Assembly: GCF_001375595.1 (NCBI RefSeq)
Contig: NZ_CVJQ01000001.1
Location: 1,054,001-1,118,000, forward strand
Direction: 5' to 3'
Length of the DNA: 64,000 nt
Origin: Phenylobacterium immobile (ATCC 35973)
Lineage (GTDB): Bacteria; Pseudomonadota; Alphaproteobacteria; Caulobacterales; Caulobacteraceae
In this document: in pieces, positions 27,363 through 36,634 of the stretch
How positions within the stretch are numbered: position 1 is the first letter of the stretch
Layout: each line of letters begins with the position of its first letter
Notes under the pieces: model-generated
Told to the model about the DNA's origin: nothing
Databases searched by the model: none
Seen by the model: the letters and a program-made list of their open reading frames with translations, nothing else
Position numbers and translations under genes: made by a program

Positions 27363-29720
27363 CTAGTAGCGGTAGGTCATCTCGAGGCCGAATGTGCGCG
27401 GCTCGTTGAAGTTCGCGTAGTCGCCAATCGCGTTGGAGCCCGTGCGGTTCTCCGGCGAGCGGCGGTAGATGTAGCTGTTGTTCAGCAAGTTCCGCGACCA
27501 GAGCGAGAAGGTCAGGTTCTGGGCGTCGGCGACCTGCCAGTTGGCTAGCGAGACGCGCGCGTTCACCAGGAAGGCGTTGTCCGTCTTCTGGGCGAACTGT
27601 TCGAAGCTCTGCGTGCCTGTCGAATAGTTGGCGTCCAGGTGGAAGCGCAGTTCGGCGAAGTCCAGGGGCTGGATGTAATCTACGGCGCCGCTGAGCGCGT
27701 GCTTGGGCGTGTAGATCGTATAGACTTGCTGGACCGTGCCGCAGGCCGGGCACAGCGACGAGGCCGGGAAGGGGTTACGGACCGGCGGCAGCTTGGTGTC
27801 GGTATAGGCGTAGGCGAAGGTCGCCTGGAGGTTCTCGGTCAGGCGCGTCTGCATATCGAGCTCGATGCCCTTGACCGTCCCCTTGCCCGGCGCGTTGACG
27901 GTCTCAACCGTGTTGCGGGTGTTGCCGGTGATCGGGTCCGGCGCGACCAGGGTGAACTCGATCTGGGTGTTGGTTCGGTCCATCTTGTAGGCCGCCAGGT
28001 TGAAGTTCACGCGGTCGAAGAAGATCGCCTTCAGGCCCACTTCATAGCTTTTCACCTCTTCGGACTCGAAGGGCGCGAAGGTCAGCGAGCGCGAGTTGGC
28101 GCCGCCGGCGCGATAGCCGGTGGCGTAGGTGGCGTAGACGTTCACGGCGTCGTTGACGTCGAAGGCCAGGGTCGCGCTGGGGTCGAAGCGGCTCTCGTTC
28201 AACTCGAAGCCGAAGTTACGGGCGACGTTGCTGACCTTGTAGAGCGTGCCTTCCTTCTGGTCGTCCGTGTAGCGGCCGCCCAGGGTCAGCTTCAGAGCAT
28301 CGTTGGCCACCGGCAGGGTGGTGACGGTGTGGACGAAGACGCCCTTGCTGGTCGACTTGGCGACGCTGCCGCGGTCGATCGCGCGGAAGCCGCGGGTGAT
28401 GCCGGCGACCTTCGGGTCACGCACTACGTAGTTTCCGTTCGAGCCGACGTAGGTCAGGGTGCTCGGCGTCGCGGCCTCTTCCCAGGCCTTCTCGAAGAAG
28501 TAGTAGGCGCCGACGACGTACTCGAAGCGGCCTTCCCAGGCTGAACCGACCAGCTGGAATTCCTGGCTGCGCTGGAACTGCTCGAGGTCGGACAGGCTGT
28601 AGCGCGAGAAGTTGCGCGCCGAGTTGCCCTCGGGCGCGTTCGGTTGGAACACCGGCGGGCGGGCCGCGGCGCCGGCGTTGTCGTACTGCTGCACAGACAC
28701 GTCGCGATAGGCGGTGATCGAGCGCAGTTCGATATCGTCGTTGATGTCGAAGTTAACGCGCAGCGTATGGCCCGAGACGTTGTCGATGCTGGCCTGTTGC
28801 GGCACGCCCAGGTCAGCGACCTTCACCCGTTCCGGATGGACGCCGATTCCAGGGGCCAGGGGCGAGATCGTGCCGGACGGCCGCGGGAAGGCTGACGATA
28901 CGGTCAGGTTGTTCGGGTTGTAGTTGATCAGCTGGCTGAGGAACGGCGTCGATTCCGAATGGCCGTTGTCATAGGCGTAGAGCACCTCGACCTTGTCGGT
29001 CGGGTTCCAGAGGGCCGAGATCCGGAAGCCGTGGCGGTCGAGGTAGTTGTAGCCCAGCTGGCCTTCCATCGGGTTCTTAGTCGTCTCGTCGCGGTGCTGG
29101 ATCACGCCGTCGACCTTGACGCTCACGCCCGCCACTTCCGGCAGGTCCAGGTGAACATCGCCGTTGTAGCCGTTGTAGTTGCTGACCCCGGCCGTAGCGC
29201 GCAGGCCGAAGGCCCCGGTGGGCCGGCGGGTCACGAGGCTCACCGCGCCGCCTTCGGTGTTCCGGCCGAACAGGGTGCCTTGCGGGCCGCGTAGCACCTC
29301 GATGCGCTCCAGGTCCAGCATGCCCGTGTTCAGGCCCTGCTGGCGGCCCAGGTAGACGCCGTCGAGATAGATGCCGACGCCCTGTTCGCGGGCAGGCTGG
29401 TTGGCGTCGCCCGGGACGATGCCGCGAATGCCGACCGTCAGCGCCGTCGAGCGCGATTCAAAGGTCGTCATGCGCAGCGTGGGGATGCTGGCGGCGATAT
29501 CGAGGAGCGACTGGACCTGGCTGTTGTCCATCGCCTCGGCGTTCATCACCGAAATGGCGATCGGCGTTTCGCGCAGGTTGGTTTCACGCTTGGTCGCGGT
29601 GACGATGATCTCGGTCACTTCCGAGGCGTCATCGGCGGCGAGCGCGGGCGCAGCGGCGGCGGCGAACATGGTCGCAACGCTCGTCAGCAGCAGGGCCCGG
29701 CGGCGGTTGGAAAGGCGCAT
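27363..29720 (-). CDS. TonB-dependent receptor
   Basis: 785-residue outer-membrane receptor. A signal peptide (1-~28, ending PALA) precedes the TonB box region TEIIVTATKRE, and a complete plug (GIRGIVPGD, LDLERIEVLRGPQGTLFGRN, GGAVSLVTRRP). The barrel ends TFGLEMTYRY with a terminal aromatic. The plug motifs match those of receptors for exogenous hydrophobic or aromatic compounds in Caulobacterales and sphingomonads, but the ligand cannot be inferred. It is divergent from a DHA2-type MFS gene; an inverted repeat lies between them. Confidence 0.93.
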   Translation of the reverse strand: MRLSNRRRALLLTSVATMFAAAAAPALAADDASEVTEIIVTATKRETNLRETPIAISVMNAEAMDNSQVQSLLDIAASIPTLRMTTFESRSTALTVGIRGIVPGDANQPAREQGVGIYLDGVYLGRQQGLNTGMLDLERIEVLRGPQGTLFGRNTEGGAVSLVTRRPTGAFGLRATAGVSNYNGYNGDVHLDLPEVAGVSVKVDGVIQHRDETTKNPMEGQLGYNYLDRHGFRISALWNPTDKVEVLYAYDNGHSESTPFLSQLINYNPNNLTVSSAFPRPSGTISPLAPGIGVHPERVKVADLGVPQQASIDNVSGHTLRVNFDINDDIELRSITAYRDVSVQQYDNAGAAARPPVFQPNAPEGNSARNFSRYSLSDLEQFQRSQEFQLVGSAWEGRFEYVVGAYYFFEKAWEEAATPSTLTYVGSNGNYVVRDPKVAGITRGFRAIDRGSVAKSTSKGVFVHTVTTLPVANDALKLTLGGRYTDDQKEGTLYKVSNVARNFGFELNESRFDPSATLAFDVNDAVNVYATYATGYRAGGANSRSLTFAPFESEEVKSYEVGLKAIFFDRVNFNLAAYKMDRTNTQIEFTLVAPDPITGNTRNTVETVNAPGKGTVKGIELDMQTRLTENLQATFAYAYTDTKLPPVRNPFPASSLCPACGTVQQVYTIYTPKHALSGAVDYIQPLDFAELRFHLDANYSTGTQSFEQFAQKTDNAFLVNARVSLANWQVADAQNLTFSLWSRNLLNNSYIYRRSPENRTGSNAIGDYANFNEPRTFGLEMTYRY

Positions 29721-29795
29721 TAGTCGGATATCCCCCGTTGATGGGCTTTCTCTGCCCGGGGGGACGCTTAGCTCCGACCCACGTCGGTTAATTGA

Positions 29796-29814
29796 AGCTT
29801 TCCTGACGAAAGCT
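29796..29814. promoter_or_regulatory. Inverted repeat between divergent TonB receptor and MFS genes
   Basis: AGCTTTC-N5-GAAAGCT, a 7-bp perfect inverted repeat with a 5-bp spacer, placed 76 bp upstream of the receptor start and 125 bp upstream of the MFS start. Its size and position suit a transcription-factor operator controlling both genes. No cognate regulator is adjacent. Confidence 0.45.
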
Positions 29815-29939
29815 CCAACAGACTGTCATTTTGGCATCATAAATTAACGTCCTCCCAATGGGCCTTGCGAAACGGCGAGGGGACGGCTTATCCACGTTTC
29901 AAGCCGGGCCCTCGACCCGGTGTGTCCGGGGAGCCACAT

Positions 29940-31355
29940 TTGACCGCTCAGCCAGCCGCGGAAGCGCCTGACGGCCTGCCGCTTCCCCAGCGTTACCTGT
30001 CGATTCTCACGATCGCCCTGGTCATGGCCATGACGGTTCTCGACCAGTCCATCGCGAATATCGCCCTGCCAACCATCGCCAAGGCGTTGAAGTCGACAGA
30101 CGCCGCATCGATCTGGGTGGTCAACGCCTACCAGGTCTCGATGGTCATGTTCCTGCTGCCGATGGCGGCCCTGGGCGACGCCATCGGCTATCGCAGGGTG
30201 TTTCTGGCGGGACTGCCGCTGTTCGCCTTGGGCGCCGTGGGATGCGCGCTCTCCAACTCCATGGAGATGCTGACCGTCATGCGGTGCCTGGAAGGCATCG
30301 GCGGCGCCTGTTGTTCGGCGACCAACAGCGCCGTGGTGCGCTTCACCTACCCTTCCTCAATGCTGGGACGAGGCATCGGCTTCAACGCCGTCATCATCGC
30401 GGTCTTCTCTGCGCTCGGTCCGACGATCGCCGGCGCCATTTTGGCGATCGGTCCCTGGCAGTGGCTCTTCGCTATCAACCCGCCATTCCTGCTGGCCGCC
30501 TTCATCCTCGGCCTCTGGTCGTTGCCGAAGACGAAGGGTTCGGGGCACCGATTTGATCCGCTCTCGGCGCTGTTGAACGGGGTCACCTGGGGAGGCCTCC
30601 TTCTGGGTGGGTCGAGCCTGGCCCATGATGTGACGCCGCTCGCCCTGGGTGAACTGGCGGCGGGCGTGGTCGCCGGCGTCTTCCTGTCGATGAGAGAGCT
30701 GAAGAAGCCCGTCCCGCTCGTGCCGTTTGACCTGATGCGCATCCGCATCTTCCGGCTTTCCGTGGCGACGGGCATCGCCTCGTTTGGCTCCCAGATGTTG
30801 GCCTTCCTGGCCATTCCCTTCTACTTCCAGGGGCCGTTGCAAATCCCCGTCGTGCAAACCGGCATGCTGATGACGCCCTGGCCGATCGCGGCGGGCGTGT
30901 CGGCGAACGTCGCGGGCTATTTGTCTGACCGGTATCCAGCAGGGATCCTCGGCGCATTCGGTCTCTCGGTGATGGCGGTGGGGCTGGTGCTGGTGGCCAT
31001 GATCGCCCCGGGCGCGTCCCATCTCGACATCATCTGGCGGATGACGCTCTGCGGCGTCGGCTTCGGCTTCTTCCAGGCGCCGAACAACCGGACGCTCGTC
31101 TCTTCGGCGCCGCGCGAACGCAGCGGCGCGGCCGGCGGCATGTTGGCGACGGCGCGTCTGCTCGGCCAGACCATCGGCGCGGGGGTGATGGTTCTGCTCT
31201 TCCATCTGGTCCCGGGGCAGCCGACCAAGGTGGCTCTATACGTGGCCGCGGCCGGCTCGGTGATCGCGGCCTTGGTCAGCCTCTCGCGCCTGCGCGCGCC
31301 GCCCACGCCGATGGTGCGTGAGCCCGAGCCTGAGGTGCTCGAGGACGCGGTCTGA
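29940..31355 (+). CDS. MFS transporter, DHA2 (EmrB/QacA) type
   Basis: About 471-residue multidrug-type major facilitator. VLDQSIANIALPTIAKAL in the first segment is the hallmark of the 14-segment DHA2 group, and ALGDAIGYRRVFLAG is the segment 2-3 loop. The start is inferred as TTG 29940 because GGGGAG lies 7 bp upstream; a TTG at 29865 would add 25 Arg/Pro-rich residues. Proton-driven export of toxic or hydrophobic compounds is the usual role. Divergent from the TonB receptor. Confidence 0.85.
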   Translation: MTAQPAAEAPDGLPLPQRYLSILTIALVMAMTVLDQSIANIALPTIAKALKSTDAASIWVVNAYQVSMVMFLLPMAALGDAIGYRRVFLAGLPLFALGAVGCALSNSMEMLTVMRCLEGIGGACCSATNSAVVRFTYPSSMLGRGIGFNAVIIAVFSALGPTIAGAILAIGPWQWLFAINPPFLLAAFILGLWSLPKTKGSGHRFDPLSALLNGVTWGGLLLGGSSLAHDVTPLALGELAAGVVAGVFLSMRELKKPVPLVPFDLMRIRIFRLSVATGIASFGSQMLAFLAIPFYFQGPLQIPVVQTGMLMTPWPIAAGVSANVAGYLSDRYPAGILGAFGLSVMAVGLVLVAMIAPGASHLDIIWRMTLCGVGFGFFQAPNNRTLVSSAPRERSGAAGGMLATARLLGQTIGAGVMVLLFHLVPGQPTKVALYVAAAGSVIAALVSLSRLRAPPTPMVREPEPEVLEDAV

Positions 31356-31358
31356 CCT

Positions 31359-31393
31359 AAACGCAAAAGCGCCGCCGGGAGGCCCGGCGGCGC
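31359..31393 (-). terminator. Intrinsic terminator of the Rieske oxygenase gene
   Basis: An 11-bp GC stem, GCGCCGCCGGG/CCCGGCGGCGC with a 3-base loop, is followed on the minus strand by TTTTGCGTTT. It sits 26 bp after the oxygenase stop. On the plus strand it has no T-tract. Confidence 0.8.
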
Positions 31394-31418
31394 CTGCAGT
31401 TCAACGCTCCGTCGGCGG

Positions 31419-32789
31419 CTAGACCGCTTCGGCAGGGACCAGCGTACGCTGAGCCTTCAGTTCGGCCCAGTTGGCGGCGTCCATCCAGTCGGCCCAGGCG
31501 CGGTACGTCCACAGCTGGGCGTGCTCACTGATGTGGGTGTCGATCACCTTGCCGTTCTCCATCTCCGTCCACTGGCCAAAGCCCTTGTTCATCGAGAAGT
31601 TCAGCGGATAGCGACGCGCGACGACGCCCATGGTCTGGCGAGTGGACTGGTCCCAGTTTTCGCCGTCGTCCTGCTCGAGCATGCCGGCGGGGCCGAAGGT
31701 GTGGTTGGCGTTGGTGATGCGTTGTTTGCGAACGTCGTCCGTCAGGTCCTTGGGGATGACCGTGAACCACCAGATTTCGCAGCCGGTCGGGCCCTTCGGC
31801 AGGCGCAATGAAAGCTGAGTGCCGCCCGAGGCGACCCACAGGTTCGGGAAGATGTTCGGGTGACCGCGGGTGTCACGACCGGCCTCGCCGAGAGCGGCGC
31901 TGGCCGAGGGCGTATCGCGCCAACGCTCGTCCAGGAACGGCGGCGGGTTGTCGCCCATAAGGGCCATCTGTTCGCGCTGCGCCGGCGTGATGCGCGGGCC
32001 GCTGATGGCGTGGCCATACTCGCCCAGCAGCACGCGGTGAGCGTTCGGATCGGCGGTGCCGGGGCCGACCGCGATCGGGTTGCCGTCCTTATCGACCGGG
32101 GGACGGCGCAGGCTGTTGTAGCCCGACATCATCGCCGAGGCGTGGCTGATCTGCACGTGATACCAGTCGAACAGGTTGTCGACGGCGAGCTTCCAGTTGC
32201 AGCCGATGATGTTCTTCTGGACGCCTTCGATGGCGACCTGATCGCCACGTTCCGCCACAAGGTCGATGCCCATGCGGCCGACCTCGCCGAGGTATTCCTC
32301 AAGGTCCGGGGCTTCCGGGTCCATGGTGGCGAAGACGAAGCCCTTGTAGCTGGCGACCTTGCCGGCCTTCACCAGGCCCCACTGCGACTTGTCGAGTTGC
32401 TCGTGGTAGAAATCCTTGTAGCCGGGGACGCCGATCAGCTGGCCGTCGAGGCCATAGGTCCAACCGTGATAGGTGCACAGGAACGAGCGGGCGTTGCCCA
32501 TTTCCGCCCGGCAGACGGCATTGCCGCGGTGACGGCAGGAGTTCAGCAGGACCTGAAGCTCGCCCTTCTTGTCGCGCGTCGCGATCACCGACTCTTCGCC
32601 GATGAAGCTCAGGAAGAAGTCGCCCGGCTTGGGGATCTGCGTCTCGTGGCACATGAAGTTCCACGCGCGCGCGAAGATCTGCTCCAGCTCCATCTCGTAG
32701 ATGGCCTGGTCCGAGAAAATCACCCGGTCGACCGTGCCGTTTTCCGGGTCCACATAGTCGTGGAACGGCCTGCTGCTGTCGCGAAGCAT
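31419..32789 (-). CDS. Rieske-type aromatic ring-hydroxylating oxygenase, large subunit
   Basis: 456-residue alpha subunit. The Rieske [2Fe-2S] ligands are Cys85/His87 (SCRHRG) and Cys105/His108 (CTYHGW). The catalytic mononuclear iron motif is D-N-x2-D-x2-H-x4-H at 204-216, with His211 and His216. Start ATG 32789 has AGGAGA upstream; the longer frame runs into upstream DNA. No beta subunit, ferredoxin or reductase gene adjoins it, so it is probably a homomeric enzyme using electron carriers coded elsewhere. It would hydroxylate or demethylate an aromatic or related compound; which one is not readable. Confidence 0.93.
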   Translation of the reverse strand: MLRDSSRPFHDYVDPENGTVDRVIFSDQAIYEMELEQIFARAWNFMCHETQIPKPGDFFLSFIGEESVIATRDKKGELQVLLNSCRHRGNAVCRAEMGNARSFLCTYHGWTYGLDGQLIGVPGYKDFYHEQLDKSQWGLVKAGKVASYKGFVFATMDPEAPDLEEYLGEVGRMGIDLVAERGDQVAIEGVQKNIIGCNWKLAVDNLFDWYHVQISHASAMMSGYNSLRRPPVDKDGNPIAVGPGTADPNAHRVLLGEYGHAISGPRITPAQREQMALMGDNPPPFLDERWRDTPSASAALGEAGRDTRGHPNIFPNLWVASGGTQLSLRLPKGPTGCEIWWFTVIPKDLTDDVRKQRITNANHTFGPAGMLEQDDGENWDQSTRQTMGVVARRYPLNFSMNKGFGQWTEMENGKVIDTHISEHAQLWTYRAWADWMDAANWAELKAQRTLVPAEAV

Positions 32790-33018
32790 TGCGTCTCCTG
32801 ATTGCTGTCCATCGGTTTCGCTTATGCCGCAGCGGGCGATCGCAGCGGTCGGAACCTTATGGGTCCTATATCCATGCTTTTGCATGAACGTCGAGCGTTG
32901 ACTGCGCAAGTCACCTTTTCGCGTGCGGATTTGGCGCGAACTGCAGCGAGCCGCTTTTCCAGGGGCGTCGAATGCGCTTAACTTACACCGTGCAATAACA
33001 AGATGGGGAGACGCCAAG

Positions 33019-33762
33019 ATGCCGTTTGCGGAGATTAATGGAGCGGGCCACCACTGGATCGATCAGGGCGCCGGCGAAGTCGTGCTTCTGCTGCACGGCG
33101 CAGCTCAAACCAACGCCTCTCTGGCGCTTCACATCGCCGGCCTCTCCGAAACGCACCGGGTGATCGCGCCCGACCTGCGCAGCATGGGCAAGAGCGAGCA
33201 TGTGGCGTCGATGTCGCCGTCGGCCTGGATCGACGACGCTGTCGCCTTGCTTGAACACCTGGGCGTCGAACAGGCGCATATCTACGGTGTCAGCCTGGGC
33301 GCGCGCATCGGACTGCGGTTGGCCATCGACTATCCGCAAAAGGTGAAAAGCCTCATTCTGGAGCGGCCCATCATCGCCATGCGCGCCGACACCAACGCTC
33401 AACTGAACACCAACATCAACAGCGGCGCGAAGCTCACGCCTCAGGAAGAGGCCGCGCGCGAAGCTCAACATGGCGCGGACTGGCGCACGGTGCTGGCGAA
33501 CTATTCGGCCATCCGTAACCAGCCTGAGCTGCAGGCGCACCTTGACCTGCGCGAGCTCTCGAAGAGCGTGACGATCCCGACCCTGATCCTGCGCGGCGAC
33601 GAACGCGAGGTGGTCCATCCGATCGAGCATTGCCTGGAGCTCTACCAGAATATTCCTGGTTCCTGGCTGTGGATCCGGGCGAACACCAAGGGCGCCCTGG
33701 CTGCTGCGGCGCCAGAGGAGTTCTTCCCGACGTTGCGCGCGCATATGGCGCGGGCGGCCTAG
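33019..33762 (+). CDS. Alpha/beta hydrolase with altered acid and histidine positions
   Basis: 247-residue alpha/beta-hydrolase fold protein, cytoplasmic (no signal). The nucleophile elbow GVSLG gives Ser92, and VVLLLHGAAQ provides the oxyanion strand. The usual acid after strand 6 (G-x-x-D) reads GDER, and the usual catalytic His region reads ANTKGALAAAAPEEF with Lys224 where His is expected. Start ATG 33019 follows GGGGAG. It is divergent from the Rieske oxygenase gene. Either it is non-hydrolytic or the triad is completed by other residues; the alignment is by eye. Confidence 0.8.
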   Translation: MPFAEINGAGHHWIDQGAGEVVLLLHGAAQTNASLALHIAGLSETHRVIAPDLRSMGKSEHVASMSPSAWIDDAVALLEHLGVEQAHIYGVSLGARIGLRLAIDYPQKVKSLILERPIIAMRADTNAQLNTNINSGAKLTPQEEAAREAQHGADWRTVLANYSAIRNQPELQAHLDLRELSKSVTIPTLILRGDEREVVHPIEHCLELYQNIPGSWLWIRANTKGALAAAAPEEFFPTLRAHMARAA

Positions 33763-35024
33763 GCCGCTGAGCTTGCGAAGTCGCCACGCTTCTCCATCGC
33801 CATGGTGATGAGCGTGGCGACCACCCCCAAGGCCAGCAGGATACCGAACGGGATCCAGCGGAATTGCGGCTCGGTCCAGTTCAGGGTGGCGCCAATGGCG
33901 GCGCTGCCGCCGGCGGCCGCAAGGCCGGCGATCAGGCTGTAGTAGCCATAGTAGGTCCCTACGAGGCGCTCGCTGCCGACCAGAGGCATGAGCTCCATTG
34001 TGAAGGGCTGGGCGAGGACGCCGCCCAGGGCCATGACGACCGCGCCGAGCAGCACCGGCGACATCAGCCAAAGCGCCTTCAACAACGGCGTTGCGCCATG
34101 AACCGTCTCCATTAGCGGCGCTGAGATCATGATCGGAGCCCAGCCCAGGGCCGTTAGCGCCATGCCGATCGCCAGGGCCTGACCGCCGCGCAGGCGGGAG
34201 CGGCACCAGCGGGTGACGCGGCTCTGCAGCGCCATGGTGACCAGCGCCGAGACCACGAATAGCGCGGTCACCGAGTCGTCGCGCCCGCTCACTCGGCCAG
34301 CCTCGAGGGCCATCGCGAAGGCAAGCTGGGTGTTGAGCAGCGTCAGCAGCGCCCCCGCGACGGTGAAGACCAGGAACGCCCGGTTGGTCACCACTTCGCG
34401 CCAGTCGCCCAGGACGTTGCCGGACAGGGCGAGCTTGCGCTGCGCGGGCAGCCGGAAGATTTGGGCGATGGTCAAAAGGGTGAAGAGCGCGCAGCCGCCC
34501 GCCGCCACCCAGCGGAAGTTGATCGCCAGCAACAGGCCGCCGACGATCGGCCCGACCAGGGCGCCGACGTTGCCCGCTACGGCGAAGACCCCGAAGGCCT
34601 CAGCGCGCCGTCCCACGGTCTCGGCCATCAGATAGGCGCGGATCGACGGGTTGAAGAAGGCGGTGGCGAGGCCGGCCAGGAAGGTCGCCAGGATGATCAT
34701 CGGCACCGAGGTGAACAGGGCATAGAGGCCGAAGGCGACGATCCGCATGGCGCAGCCGATGATGATCATGGGCCGGGGGCCGATCCGGTCGGCAAGGCTG
34801 CCACCGAACAGGAACATGCCGTTGGACGACAGCATCCGCAGACCGATGATCAGCCCGACCAGGGCCGGCGCCAGGCCCAGCCCTTTGGTCAGGTAGACGG
34901 CGATAAAGGGGACGACGAGGCTGAAGCCGAAGCTGATGAAGAACTGATTGATCACCAGCATCTTGGCCGCCGGCGACAGCGCAGCGAAGGCGCTCGTCTC
35001 CTTGGGGCGGTCTGGCGAACTCAT
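33759..35024 (-). CDS. MFS transporter, paralogue 1 of 3
   Basis: 421-residue major facilitator, first of three closely related copies here (others at 37268 and 38643). Shared features include VINQFFISFGF, LVGLIIGLR, GGSLADRIGPRP, the TRWCR segment and QPFTMELMP, then TYYGYYSLI. ATG 35024 (MSSPDRPKE) is the true start; the open frame further upstream is Arg/His-rich non-coding sequence. Its stop overlaps the stop of the convergent hydrolase in a CTAG. Substrate unknown; efflux is likely from context. Confidence 0.85.
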   Translation of the reverse strand: MSSPDRPKETSAFAALSPAAKMLVINQFFISFGFSLVVPFIAVYLTKGLGLAPALVGLIIGLRMLSSNGMFLFGGSLADRIGPRPMIIIGCAMRIVAFGLYALFTSVPMIILATFLAGLATAFFNPSIRAYLMAETVGRRAEAFGVFAVAGNVGALVGPIVGGLLLAINFRWVAAGGCALFTLLTIAQIFRLPAQRKLALSGNVLGDWREVVTNRAFLVFTVAGALLTLLNTQLAFAMALEAGRVSGRDDSVTALFVVSALVTMALQSRVTRWCRSRLRGGQALAIGMALTALGWAPIMISAPLMETVHGATPLLKALWLMSPVLLGAVVMALGGVLAQPFTMELMPLVGSERLVGTYYGYYSLIAGLAAAGGSAAIGATLNWTEPQFRWIPFGILLALGVVATLITMAMEKRGDFASSAA

Positions 35025-35143
35025 CCGAGGCGTTCTTCCCTGCGTGCGGCCTTGTGCTCGACCGTCGCCGCGGGAGTAGCGGCGGCAGTGGGCCGAGAGC
35101 AAGCTTGTCTGCCCAAAACCGCGGGCAATGGCCCAGTTTAGCG

Positions 35144-36577
35144 CTAGAGCACGCGGCTGAGCGGCGGGGCCACCTCCTCCAGCGACCGGCCCTCGGCGGC
35201 GACGCCGAAGGCGGCGGTGACGCCGGCCGCGGCGATCATCAAGCCACCGCCCAACAGGTACCCCCAAAGGATTTGCCCAGGCTCGCCCGCATCGATCAGG
35301 GCCCCGAACACCGCCGGGCCCGCCACCCCGCCGAGCAGGGTGCCGAAGGCGTAGAACAGCGAGATCGTGATCGCGCGGATCTCCAGCGGGAAGCATTCGC
35401 CCACCGTCAGGTAGGCGGCGCTGGCCGCCGCCGAGGCGAAGAAAAAGATCACCATCCAGGCGATGGTCTGGGTGACCGCGGTCAGCATGCCGTTGGCGAA
35501 CATCCAGCCGCTCAGGCACAGCAGCACCCCGGAAATGGCGTAGGTCGCGCCGATCATCTGCCGCCGGCCAATGGTGTCGAAGAACCGGCCAAGGATCAGC
35601 GGCCCCGCCACATTGCCCAGCGCGAACGGCAGGATGAACCAGCCGATATGCTGCGCCGGCACCTGGTAGAACTTGCTGAGGATCAGGGCGTAGGTGAAGA
35701 AGATCGCATTGTAGCAGAAGGCCTGGCTGCTCATCAGGGTGAGGCCCAGGATCGTCCGCTTGGGATAGGTGCGGATGAGCGCACGGCCGATCTCCAGCCA
35801 CGGCGTGCGACCGCGCTCATGCAGGTGGATGGCGGGAAGGCTGTCTTCCGGGCTCAGTGGGGCGCCGGAGTCGCGGACGACATGGGCTTCGATCTCGGCG
35901 ATGATCCGCTCGGCCTCGGCGCCGCGGCCGTGCGTCATCAGCCATCGTGGGCTCTCCGGAATATAGCGGCGGATATAGATGACGATCAGCGCCAGGAGGC
36001 CGCCGCCGATGAAGGCGACGCGCCAGCCCCATTCCGGCGGCAGGAGCGCCGGGTCCAGCACCACAACCGACAGCATCGCCCTGCCCGCTGCGCCGATCCA
36101 GAAGCTGCCGTTAATGGCCAGGTCCGTATAGCCGCGCCGCCGCGCCGGGATCAGCTCCTGGATCGCCGAATTGACCGCGCCATATTCGCCGCCGATGCCG
36201 GCGCCCGTCAGAAAGCGAAACAGCACGAAGGACCAGAAGTCCCAGGCGAACCCAGAGGCGATCGTCGCCAGCAGATAGACCGCGACCGTGATGGTGAAGA
36301 GCCGCTTGCGCCCGAGGCTGTCGGTCAGCCGACCGAACACCAGCGCGCCCAGCACGGCCCCCAGGATATAGGCGCTGCCGACCAGCCCGATCTGGCTGGC
36401 GGTGAGCCCAAGGCCCGCCCGGCTCTGTATCGCCGGTGACAGGGCGCCGACCAGCGTCACCTCCAGGCCGTCAAGGATCCAGGTGATCCCCAACGCCGCC
36501 ACCACCAGCCAGTGGAAGCGGCTCCACGGCAGTCGGTCGAGCCTGGCCGGTATGCGTGTCGTGAAGGTCGCGCTCAA
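35144..36577 (-). CDS. MFS transporter, sugar/aromatic-acid porter type
   Basis: 477-residue twelve-segment carrier, different from the neighbouring MFS trio. It has the loop GRLTDSLGRKRLF between segments 2 and 3, FLTGAGIGGEYGAVNSAI, and PESPRWLM before the central loop, as in the sugar porter and aromatic acid:H+ symporter groups. I choose TTG 36577 as start because GGGGGA lies just upstream; a TTG at 36595 is the alternative. It probably imports a small organic acid or sugar. Confidence 0.85.
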   Translation of the reverse strand: MSATFTTRIPARLDRLPWSRFHWLVVAALGITWILDGLEVTLVGALSPAIQSRAGLGLTASQIGLVGSAYILGAVLGALVFGRLTDSLGRKRLFTITVAVYLLATIASGFAWDFWSFVLFRFLTGAGIGGEYGAVNSAIQELIPARRRGYTDLAINGSFWIGAAGRAMLSVVVLDPALLPPEWGWRVAFIGGGLLALIVIYIRRYIPESPRWLMTHGRGAEAERIIAEIEAHVVRDSGAPLSPEDSLPAIHLHERGRTPWLEIGRALIRTYPKRTILGLTLMSSQAFCYNAIFFTYALILSKFYQVPAQHIGWFILPFALGNVAGPLILGRFFDTIGRRQMIGATYAISGVLLCLSGWMFANGMLTAVTQTIAWMVIFFFASAAASAAYLTVGECFPLEIRAITISLFYAFGTLLGGVAGPAVFGALIDAGEPGQILWGYLLGGGLMIAAAGVTAAFGVAAEGRSLEEVAPPLSRVL

Positions 36578-36634
36578 GCCGTCCCCCTGGTGCAACGGTC
36601 CAGGGCGGAACGCACGACGCTGCGCTGTTGATCC

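Noticed and set aside
32873-32886. CATGC-TTTT-GCATG between the Rieske and hydrolase genes
   Set aside because: Short arms; chance occurrence is likely, and no supporting evidence for an operator.
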